DNA of 64,000 nt, taken from NCBI RefSeq assembly GCF_002210295.1, contig NZ_MWQH01000001.1, positions 620,001-684,000 of the forward strand, read 5' to 3'. Made by a program: the position numbers and the translations under genes. The notes beneath the pieces are model-generated. The model ran no database searches. It had not been told where the DNA came from and was given only the letters and a program-made list of their open reading frames with translations. This document shows, one piece after another, positions 49,896-59,400 of the stretch (position 1 is the stretch's first letter; every line of letters begins with the position of its first letter). Origin of the DNA: Fibrobacter sp. UWB5 (GTDB lineage Bacteria > Fibrobacterota > Fibrobacteria > Fibrobacterales > Fibrobacteraceae).

Positions 49896-52800
49896 GTGCC
49901 TAAAACGAAGTGTCTTGTGTTTGCGATGCTTATCGCAATGTCTGCCGTGACTGCCATGGCGGCAACTCAGGAACAACCTACTCCTTACGACTTGCTCCGT
50001 CCGATTTTCCCACTTACATGGGATAGCACTGTATTTGACAAGTTTGACACAACGGTTACGATAAAGCACAACATGGTGCCCAAGAACCGCACCCCGGCCT
50101 CTTACATGCCGAATGTCCTTATTCCCGATACCTTGAACCAGGCTTACCTGGATGCCATGAACACGCATATCTCCCCGATTCGTGTGAACCAGGCCGGTTA
50201 TTTGGAAAAGGACCCTGAAAAGCAATTCTTCTATGTGGGTAACGCATCTACTTTCGAAGTGGTGGATATCGATGGTAAATCCCTGGATCCGAAGGTAACG
50301 GGTACATTCCAGCCCAGCACTAAGACGACTTCTTCTACTTGGCGTATCATTGCTGGTACCAATGCGGCAACTCAAGATAAACTGCGCTACGAAGTTAACA
50401 TTACAGGTCCTTCGGGAACCATTCAAATTGGACATATTCCGCCAGGGGTTCCCACCAAGACCCGTCTTCGCATTAAAGTCGGGAATGAACTTTCTAGTAC
50501 GTTCATTGTAAGTGATGAAGTTTATTCCATGGTTCGCAATGCCGCTCTTAAGTTCTACGGAATCAACCGTAGCGGTAATAGCGAATCCTGGTTCCACCCG
50601 CCAAGCCATACTTTGGATGGCATGGGCGCTCTTGCGAAGATTACCGGAGAGGGAGACGCAGGTGTTCAATTTATTTCGGGCGTCAACGAGGCTATGGCAG
50701 GAACGTTGGCTGGTGGCTTCTATGACTGCGGCGACCACTTGAAGGAATCCCAGACGCAGATGTTTGCCATGGCGGTCGCCGCCGTGATGACGGCTACGAA
50801 CCCCGATGCCGACGATGACGTTTACGCCTTTAACCATGGTGAAACGGTGAATACCGACGGTATTCCGGACATGTTACGCGAAGTAAAACATGCTGCTGAT
50901 TTTGTCCTTAAAGCCTATGTACGAGCCAAGGGCGTGATTGATGATATGGCACTTTCGGTGGGTGATTTCCAACCTGACCATATGTGGTGGGGTCGTCCGG
51001 AAACCCAGGACAAGTTGCCAATGGATTCGAGCAAGGGGGACCCGGCTATAAGCAGAGGTGGTCCTTTAACTAGACACGTTCGCTTGGGGGAAATTGGTTC
51101 TTCTGTTGCTGGTGAAACGGCTGCGGGCCTCGCTATTTTGGCTAGGAGTTATGCCGAATATGATAAACCCTTTGCCGATAGCTGCTTGATGGTTGCTAAA
51201 AAGATGTATGAATTCGGAAAAAATATTGCTACTGGTAAAACAGCAGGGTATAAGTACAATACGACTCCTCTTTTTAACACCCCGGCATATAACGGTTCTA
51301 CCATTTTCCATGACGACATGGCTCTTGGTGCAGTAGGTTTGCTCTACGCCACCAAGGATACGACCTACCTTTACGATATCGCTGAAAACCCCGCATTGCG
51401 CGGAGATCAAGGCAAACAAGACTTTGCCTATGGTAATCCTTATGGATACTTCCGTGGTGGGTGGTTCACCTTCAAACAGGCCAGTTTCTTTAAAGATGGT
51501 GCCAATACGGACTGGGCGAGTACCTTCACGTTTGCCTTGTATGCGTTCTATAAATTGATCCTTAAAGATGAAGCGACTGCAGCTTCTTACGGTATTAGCA
51601 ACGATAGACGTTTGGAATATGTAGAAGATTTGGCTTATACTATGGCTACCAACGTGTCTGCGGTTTCTTACACTGATGGCGCGACAGAATCCATCGTTTT
51701 GCCGAAGGGTGGTGGATGGACTTCGGATGGTACGGTGAAATACGAACCCATCTGGTACACAATGAAAACCCAGCAGGAGTGGATTTACAACCGTTACCAG
51801 TTGGGCAACACGATTGACGTTTTTACTTACGCTGATGTGACGAAGGACTTGGAAGGTGTGGCACTTCCTCAAAATGGTGTTCAAAACTGGAAGTCTGACG
51901 AAATGTTCCAGTTGGGCATTAACCAGTTGAACTACATGCTAGGCATGAACCCCTGGGATGTTTCGTTTATTTATGGTATTGGTGACAAAAACGATGCTCA
52001 CCCGCACCACCGTGCCTCAAACCCCGAAGGCAAGAACATGCCAGGGGCCTCTTACAAGTACAGACCCCCTGTTGGAGCTTTATTTGGTGGCGTTAGGGCA
52101 GACCTACCGTGGGACCCTGAAGGTAAAGGTGGTTCAAGTAAAGCGAGTTGGGATAATTATAAAATTTCTGAAGCTTGTCTTGATGCGTCTGCGGTACTCA
52201 TTGGAAGTACGATGTTGGTCGCTCAAAAATCTGATAGAACCGTAGCTCCTGATGTTAACGTGGAAATCCGCCACGTGAGTGCGGACTCAGCCATTGTGGT
52301 GGTCAAACTTTCAAAACGTGGAACTTCGACCATTTACTACGGCACTAGCGAAACTGCAATGACCGAGACAGCTGTTCCTGATAGCGATGCGGCGGGAGTG
52401 CGTCATGAAATTATTTTGCGTGGCTTGCAACCGGGAACGGGGTACTACTTCTATGTTGTGGGTGCAAACGTTTACAATCCGGACAACAAGACCTCCAAGT
52501 ACATGGTCGATAGCACCAAGACTCCGTTTAGCTTTACCACGCTCAATACGGTGGAAAGCGCCCAGATTACGAACGTGACCGTGTGTAACCTGTTTGGCGA
52601 CAGTGCCGAAATCATGTGGTACACCCCGAACGGCGAATACGAATCCAAGATTTATTGGGATACGGTTCCGCATACGAACCCCTCTGATTATGCCTTTAAC
52701 AGTGGCGCAGGCAATGCCGATGTGTCTGGCATTCCGACCAAGTTCCACTACGTAAAAATCGGTGGTCTTAAGGAACAGACGACTTACTATTACATGGTCG

Positions 52801-55800
52801 AAAGTAACGGACAGCGCACCAATGTAAACGATAAGACGGGTGATATGCTCAAGTTCACCACGCCGGTAATGTGGTACGACTTTAGCGTCCGTGCCTACCA
52901 GTATATGGACAACGGGCTCGATGCCTTGGATCTCAATATTTACAATAACGAATCAAGGCCGTTCGATAGTCTTGAATTGCGTTTGTACTTTACGGCTACG
53001 CCCGAAGAAGTTGAAAATTGCGCCTTCCTTGTGGATACGGACATTTTGCAGGCTTACGACGAATCCGGCTTTAACCATCCGCTCCTCGACAAGAACGGAA
53101 ATGACGTCGGTAATACGGTCCGCATGCTTATGAGAGATGCCCAGCCGGTACCGCTGCCCGATACCTACGATCCGGCAACGGGCAAGAAGTCTTACTACTT
53201 CCCGGTACCTCTCGGTCCTACAGAAATGAAGTCCGCTTCTAGAATCCGATTGGATTTCGATTTCTCTTATGGCCTTACAAATGATGGGGTGCATTGTGAA
53301 ACGCTCCGCCAACGCCAGAAGAAAAAGTTGGATGTAAGCACTGGCGACTGGTCTTGGGCACCGCATAAATTCCTAGTGGATGGTGCTGATTATGTGGGTA
53401 TGCCGGTCGAAAGCAAGGACTATGGCGATTTCGATACGGATATTCCTATCAACCAGTTCATTACAGTTTACCGTAAGAATGAATTTATTTGGGGTTATAG
53501 CCCGTCCCATCAGGAAATGACCACCAAGCGTGCCCATTACGAAATGGATGTCCATTTCGATGCTCCGTTCAATGTGTCTGACGGTTCTTACGTGCAGATT
53601 GACCAAACCAGCAGTACCGTGTACGTGAGGGGCTATGCCCAGGTTTCGGAACAGGGCTATATTACCCGCATCTGGGCGAACGGCCAGGAAATCAAGACGT
53701 ATATCCAGAGACATGGTGACGAAATCTTCTTGATCGATGCCGAAAACAATGTTGACATTGCACATTACAATGTAACGAGTGGCAACGGCGCTATTGACTC
53801 GACAGGACTTTGGACTTTGAACATCCCTGTGAAGATGAAGATCGGTAGCAACAAGATTGACTTGACGATTTTCGCAGGAGCGAACCCGGAATGCGAAGAA
53901 TGTGCCGAAAACGGCGGCTGTGCATTCATTAACCGCAATTACTACGTGCAGTTCACTCGCGGTAACATGACGCAGTCCTCGCTCACTATCAAGGATGAAG
54001 CTGGCAACCCGGTGACATCGCCGGCCGACCCGTCCAAGACTCGCTTCTATGTTTACCTGAACGACAAGGACAAGGCGGGTTCTTCTGCTCCGGTCGAAGT
54101 CCTGATTGTGAACAACAAGAAGAGCGATACCCTGAAGGTGAAGATGGTGGAAGACGCCTCTAACCCGGGTAGCTTCAAGAGCGCATTTGCCATTACGGCA
54201 ACTTCTGTTGCGCCGGAAGCCAGAAACGGCAACCAGATTTCGTTCTTTGCCGGCGACACCATCCAGGTGATTTACGTGGACCCGGACGACGAAGAAGATG
54301 TCTCGAAGCAGAGCTTCTATGCCGAAGCCAAGTACCCCGAACCCACGAAGGTGCTGGCCCAGGATACCGACTGCGACAACGTGGCCGACAAACTCTTGGT
54401 AGAGTTCAGCAACACGCTCATTAGCGACTATAGCTTCGACAGCATTCGCGTGTTCTTGCCTGGCATGGCCGACACGGTGACCTTGAAGGTAGACGCCTCC
54501 AAGGCGCTCAACAAGTCCGAGGTGCAAGTCGACTTGCCGGCAACGCTTGGCATTGCCGAAAATGCGGCACCCTCTGGAAAGGCGACGGTTTACCTGAAGG
54601 CAGAAGGTGCAACCAACGCGACCAAGGTGGCCATTGGCGACGGCATTATGCCGCAGCTGTTGAGCGTGACGATTCTTGAAAACGAAGGTCATGAATATCC
54701 GGAAGATACCTTGATGGTCGCCTTTACCGAACCGGTGATCTTGGCGTCTGAAACGGAATGGCCCTTGGAAGTTGTGGGCGCTACGGGTGCTGTCTTTAGC
54801 GTGGTGGGTAGAGCTACCACCAGTAACGATGGCAAGAGCTGGATGTTTGCGCTTTCTGGAAACACGAACGGCCAGTTTATCAAGGAAGGCGTGACTGTCA
54901 CCGTGAAGCCGAATTCCGTGGCCGACAATGCGTACAACTTGCTCGACCCGTCCTTGGCCTGTAAGACAGTCAAGGTGGTCGAAACGCCGAGGCCGGTACC
55001 TGTGACGCTTGCCGAAATGCGCGACAACGAAGGCGACGGCTACGCCGACGAACTCTACATGAAGTTTGCCAAGAAGCTCCGCGACAAGGACATGCTCGAC
55101 AGCTTTGTGGTAGAATGGGGCTTGAAGGGCGAAATCAGGAACCTGAAGCCGGAATGGGAACATACGTTCGAATTCGGCGAACGCTGGGAAAAGGTCTCGT
55201 CTGTGGATTCTTCGGGCGCAACGCCTGTCGTAAAGATTGATTCTGTGCTCAAGAATGATACGGTGTCTGTCATTACGATCAAGTTCAATACCGTGAATGG
55301 ATTTGCCCGCGGCGCAACCACAGGCCCGTACGGCACCTACGGCCGTGTGACTCCGCGCCTTGGCCCCGAAGGCGGATTCTTTGACAAGTTCTATCCGGTT
55401 GTCGACAAGTGCCCGCCGATTATTATGACGGCGGTGTGGCAGGGCTTTGACGTGGACGACGATTCTTACGGTTCCCGTGACTACGTGACCTTGACTCTGT
55501 CTGAACCGCTCGATACTGTTGCCGGCCACCCGTACGTGGTGGAACGTAGCCGCGACGGTTCTGCGGGTGTGTTCTTCAACCCGAGCCGCAACCCGAATCT
55601 CTCGGTAACCTACCTGACCAATTCGACGACGGTAAAGCTGGGCTACAGGCACAAGTATGACGAAGCCATTTGGATTGCCGACTCCGTGCGCCTGATTTCG
55701 GATATCGAGACGGGTTACTTCAAGGATATGGCGGGCCAGTATCCGGGCTATGCAACGCCTTGGGTGCCTGTGACCGGTACGGTGTCTAACATCAAGTTCA

Positions 55801-56396
55801 CCATTACGGCGGTCGATGGCGTGACCAAGTCCAGAAACCCCGATTCCATTTACTACGGTGGAATCCCGCTGGATCCGAACGTGAACTTCCGCTTGACGAC
55901 GCTTAACAAGAACGAAGAAACGATTGTGATTGCCGAAGGCGACAGCAAACTGCACGATGTGTTTAGCGCTCCGATCAGGGGGTACCGCAATGCAGGTCCG
56001 ACGTTCATGATCGAAATCGCCTTGCCCGATGTGCTCGACAAGACCGAACTCGGCGAAGCCAAGCGAGACTACAAGGTCAACCTCGAAATGGATATCTTCA
56101 GCAACCTCGGCCACTACGTGAACAAGGCGACGTATTCGTTCATGTCTTCGACCATGCAGGAATACATTTCGGCGGCCAGTACCATGACCTTGTACCTGGA
56201 ATGGTGCGCTCCGGAAGATTACCCTGTAAGCGCTTCGGGCAAGAAGATCGGTACTGGGCCTTACATTGCGAAGTTCAATACCGAGGCGAAGAGCGATTAC
56301 CTGCCGGCGAAGGCTGACGATGGTGACCGCACCGAGGCTCTGAAGGATTCCGACACGTTTACCAGGACGTTTGGCTTCAGAAGGGCTAAAAAATAA
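49896..56396 (+). CDS. Giant multidomain GH9 protein 1
   Basis: 2166-residue secreted GH9 protein. The start is GTG 49896, six bases after AAAGGAGG; the signal peptide TKCLVFAMLIAMSAVTAMA follows. Domains: CelD_N-like (IRVNQAGYLEKDPEKQFFYV, SSTFIVSDEVYSMV); GH9 barrel with GGFYDCGDHLKESQTQ (both Asp), TDGIPDMLREVKHAADF, GDKNDAHPHHRASNPEGK and acid Glu in KISEACLDASAVL; two fibronectin-III-like domains near 780-990 (IYYGTSETAMTETAV, YYFYVVGANV; AEIMWYTPNGEYESKIYW, YYYMVESNGQ); a beta region with CBM-like DALDLNIYNNESRPFDSLEL; then repeated beta domains starting with acidic DxDxD loops (DTDCDNVADKLLVEF, DNEGDGYADELYMKF). It ends in a basic FGFRRAKK. No standard CBM is recognised. A terminator separates it from the next, similar gene. 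Confidence 0.88.
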   Translation: MPKTKCLVFAMLIAMSAVTAMAATQEQPTPYDLLRPIFPLTWDSTVFDKFDTTVTIKHNMVPKNRTPASYMPNVLIPDTLNQAYLDAMNTHISPIRVNQAGYLEKDPEKQFFYVGNASTFEVVDIDGKSLDPKVTGTFQPSTKTTSSTWRIIAGTNAATQDKLRYEVNITGPSGTIQIGHIPPGVPTKTRLRIKVGNELSSTFIVSDEVYSMVRNAALKFYGINRSGNSESWFHPPSHTLDGMGALAKITGEGDAGVQFISGVNEAMAGTLAGGFYDCGDHLKESQTQMFAMAVAAVMTATNPDADDDVYAFNHGETVNTDGIPDMLREVKHAADFVLKAYVRAKGVIDDMALSVGDFQPDHMWWGRPETQDKLPMDSSKGDPAISRGGPLTRHVRLGEIGSSVAGETAAGLAILARSYAEYDKPFADSCLMVAKKMYEFGKNIATGKTAGYKYNTTPLFNTPAYNGSTIFHDDMALGAVGLLYATKDTTYLYDIAENPALRGDQGKQDFAYGNPYGYFRGGWFTFKQASFFKDGANTDWASTFTFALYAFYKLILKDEATAASYGISNDRRLEYVEDLAYTMATNVSAVSYTDGATESIVLPKGGGWTSDGTVKYEPIWYTMKTQQEWIYNRYQLGNTIDVFTYADVTKDLEGVALPQNGVQNWKSDEMFQLGINQLNYMLGMNPWDVSFIYGIGDKNDAHPHHRASNPEGKNMPGASYKYRPPVGALFGGVRADLPWDPEGKGGSSKASWDNYKISEACLDASAVLIGSTMLVAQKSDRTVAPDVNVEIRHVSADSAIVVVKLSKRGTSTIYYGTSETAMTETAVPDSDAAGVRHEIILRGLQPGTGYYFYVVGANVYNPDNKTSKYMVDSTKTPFSFTTLNTVESAQITNVTVCNLFGDSAEIMWYTPNGEYESKIYWDTVPHTNPSDYAFNSGAGNADVSGIPTKFHYVKIGGLKEQTTYYYMVESNGQRTNVNDKTGDMLKFTTPVMWYDFSVRAYQYMDNGLDALDLNIYNNESRPFDSLELRLYFTATPEEVENCAFLVDTDILQAYDESGFNHPLLDKNGNDVGNTVRMLMRDAQPVPLPDTYDPATGKKSYYFPVPLGPTEMKSASRIRLDFDFSYGLTNDGVHCETLRQRQKKKLDVSTGDWSWAPHKFLVDGADYVGMPVESKDYGDFDTDIPINQFITVYRKNEFIWGYSPSHQEMTTKRAHYEMDVHFDAPFNVSDGSYVQIDQTSSTVYVRGYAQVSEQGYITRIWANGQEIKTYIQRHGDEIFLIDAENNVDIAHYNVTSGNGAIDSTGLWTLNIPVKMKIGSNKIDLTIFAGANPECEECAENGGCAFINRNYYVQFTRGNMTQSSLTIKDEAGNPVTSPADPSKTRFYVYLNDKDKAGSSAPVEVLIVNNKKSDTLKVKMVEDASNPGSFKSAFAITATSVAPEARNGNQISFFAGDTIQVIYVDPDDEEDVSKQSFYAEAKYPEPTKVLAQDTDCDNVADKLLVEFSNTLISDYSFDSIRVFLPGMADTVTLKVDASKALNKSEVQVDLPATLGIAENAAPSGKATVYLKAEGATNATKVAIGDGIMPQLLSVTILENEGHEYPEDTLMVAFTEPVILASETEWPLEVVGATGAVFSVVGRATTSNDGKSWMFALSGNTNGQFIKEGVTVTVKPNSVADNAYNLLDPSLACKTVKVVETPRPVPVTLAEMRDNEGDGYADELYMKFAKKLRDKDMLDSFVVEWGLKGEIRNLKPEWEHTFEFGERWEKVSSVDSSGATPVVKIDSVLKNDTVSVITIKFNTVNGFARGATTGPYGTYGRVTPRLGPEGGFFDKFYPVVDKCPPIIMTAVWQGFDVDDDSYGSRDYVTLTLSEPLDTVAGHPYVVERSRDGSAGVFFNPSRNPNLSVTYLTNSTTVKLGYRHKYDEAIWIADSVRLISDIETGYFKDMAGQYPGYATPWVPVTGTVSNIKFTITAVDGVTKSRNPDSIYYGGIPLDPNVNFRLTTLNKNEETIVIAEGDSKLHDVFSAPIRGYRNAGPTFMIEIALPDVLDKTELGEAKRDYKVNLEMDIFSNLGHYVNKATYSFMSSTMQEYISAASTMTLYLEWCAPEDYPVSASGKKIGTGPYIAKFNTEAKSDYLPAKADDGDRTEALKDSDTFTRTFGFRRAKK

Positions 56397-56407
56397 AGTG
56401 TAGGGGG

Positions 56408-56440
56408 GAATGTGCCTGGGGAGGCGCATTCTCTTTTTTT
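56408..56440 (+). terminator. Terminator between the two giant GH9 genes
   Basis: GAATGTGCCT pairs with AGGCGCATTC around GGGG (one G-U pair), followed by TCTTTTTTTT. Confidence 0.85.
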
Positions 56441-56467
56441 TAATGTTTTGGGAGGAAGAGTAAGATT

Positions 56468-59400
56468 ATGAAAAAAGTGTTAAAGGCTGTATTACTGTTG
56501 ATGTTCTTTGCCGTGGACTTTGCCGTGGCAAGTGAACTCCCTAATTTGGACCGTACCGACAAGGTACATAGCCGTCGGTATCTTGATTCGCTGAATGCGT
56601 TTGCGCGTAGGCCCATTCGAATAAACCAGAGTGGCTTTAGACCGCAGGATTACAAGTACGCCTATGTGGCCGACCCGAAGGCGACAAAGTTCCAGGTGAT
56701 TGACGCCAATAGCGGTGCCGAGGCCTGGAGCGGTTCGTTAAGCCTGATCAAGCAGAATGTGGTAAAGCCAAACATCTGGATTAACGGCGCTTTTAATTCG
56801 ATATCGAGCGTGTATGAGTTCGGTAGTCAAGATTCAGTCAGTACTGCAAAGGAAACTCTTTATCGAGCCGACTTTACGGGGCTTGCACCGAGTACGCCGG
56901 GTGAATATTTTGTAGTGGTGGGGAACGATACTTCGGCAACGTTCCATATTCACCCTTCTATATTCAATTCGATTCTCGAAATGTCTTTGCAGTTCTTTGG
57001 TATTCAGCGTTGCGGTAATACCAAGTCTCACTTTCATGGCGCGTGCCACTTGAAAGACGGTTCCAAGATTGGACATGACTTGACGGGTGGTTGGCATGAC
57101 TGCGGTGACCACTTTAAAGTGTCCGAAACATTGGGCTATGCCACTTACGTGCTTTCGATGGTGTACCTGACTTACCAAGACAAGGCTGAAGACCGCTACG
57201 GAAATTCCTATGCCGATACGGTGTTTACCGATGGTATTCCCGATGTGCTGTACGAAGCAAAAATCGGTGCGGACTATCTTTTAAAACTTTATAGGGCGTC
57301 TAAAGCAGATGGCCTGATTGCTCAGGGTGATATGTACCATTCGGTTGGCGTCGATGAAGTGGACCACGCCTTTTGGGATTTGCCGGAACGCCAAGATGCT
57401 CAGGCTCCGTCTAAAGGTGGCCCAGACCGTGTAGTGCTTACGGATATCGGTACGAATACGGCTGGCATGTTTGCCGCAGCCATGGCAAACGTGGCGGTGG
57501 GCTACAAGGTGTATGATGCTGCTTATTCTGATTCTCTGTTGGAGGCGGCAAAAGATATCTATGAAAATGTGGTGATGAAACAGGTCGATGAATACATTAC
57601 GGCTGGTTTGCCTGGCCGTAATACCGCTTTCCCTGGATTCTATACCGGTGGCGGTCCTCTTTATGATGATGGCGCTGCCGCATCTTTAGCTCTTTGGTAT
57701 GCGACAAAGGATACCGTTTATCAGTATAACCTTTACAAAAACAAGAATATTTTTGACAACGAAACCAACTACCATTATAACCTGGATTACTTTAGGGCCG
57801 GCTTCCTAGGAAATACGAGTGGATTTACGCCGGGTGGTTGGGCTACGGACTACCAGAACATTCATTCGTATGTGCTGTTCGCTTTCCAGAAGATGATTTT
57901 AAGTAACCCTACGGTTGCTGCCGAGTATGGGCTTTCTGAAACGGAACGTGATTCGCTTTCGATGCGAACCATGGCAACCTTTAGAAAACTTATTGACAAC
58001 AGCACGAACGATGGCGACTCTCTGGTGCTCGAAAATCCGGGAGTCGGCTCGGGAGATCCGCATGAAGGCCCGTCTAAACTGCATGTGATAACACCTTACA
58101 ACTTGGTATGGACCAGCTTTGACTGGGGTGTGATGCGCTACAATATGGGTACTGCGGTGTCCATCTTCTTGATGTATGAGCTTACCGGCGATGAACGCTA
58201 CTTGAAGGTGGCTCTCGATAACATGTACTTTATTTTGGGTGCCAACCCTTGGGACATTTCGTTCTTGATGGGTGCCGGTGAAAAGAATCCGCAGCATCCG
58301 CATAACCGTGCTTCGAACCCCGATGGTTACAACGCGGGTAGTATGCCCTACAAGTACAAGTGCCCGATTGGAGCCTTGATGGGTGCACGCGAACCGACCA
58401 AAACTTTGATCGAAGACTGGAACAAATATACCTCGACCGAAACCTGTATCGACTTTACGGCTCAGTTCTTGTTCCCGGCGCAGAGCTTGGCGCAGACACT
58501 CCCGATCGATGCCGAAGGCCCCTTGTTCAGTAACATTCAAGGTACCCCGATTACCGAGACGTCTGCTATTGTAAGCTGGGATGCGAACGAAGTTGCCCTA
58601 GTGACGGTGTTCTACAATACGACTCCGGATTTGGCCGGCGCAAAGTCGGTGGGACAGACCAAGGCAACCAAGGGCGGCGAAGTCACGCTTGAAGGCCTTG
58701 AAATGGGCCAGACCTACTACTTCTTCTTGGAGGGTATGGACACCAAGCGTAACATGACGACGGACGATAACCATGGACAGTGGTACCAGTTTACCATGAC
58801 CAATGTGAAGCCTAATATTAGCGGTGTGACGATTTGCCAGGTGGACCACCGCAGTGCCAAGATTTACTGGTGGACCGATGTCCGTTCTAACGGCGTGGTG
58901 AAGTATGGAACCTCTATGAGCGCCTTGAACGAATCTGCAACTGCAAAGGATGGCGCCGTACTCTTCCACGAAGTGGAATTGACCGATCTTAAGGCAGGAA
59001 CCACCTACTACTTTAGCGTTTCTTCGGGAATGTCTAGCGACGATAACGGTGGTGCTGGTTACAGCTTTACGACCGAAAGCGAGGCCTCGTATGCGGATCT
59101 TGCCATATTCGTGAAACCGAGTTCCTACGGTGACGAGGCTGCTTGCAGTAATTGGGAAGACTGCCATGCGTTTATCGTGTCTATTGCAAACAACGATACT
59201 ATGCCCTTTGAAGATTTCGAAGTCCGCATGTACTTGAATGATCCTAACCTTGCCGCTTTAGGTAATTGCCATCAGAACTTTGGTGGTGATGGCCAAATGG
59301 GTAAGGCCATTAATATCACGTTTGGCAGTGCTCAATCCGACGGCTTGGGTGGGTACTATTTGCCTATCAATGTAAAGGGTGTTCTGGAAGTTTCGGGACA

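Noticed and set aside
53373-56429. 1018-codon open frame on the minus strand
   Set aside because: It is a mirror of the giant GH9 gene caused by GC-rich codon bias. It has no family motifs, no signal and no ribosome site, whereas the plus strand shows clear GH9 and beta domains.
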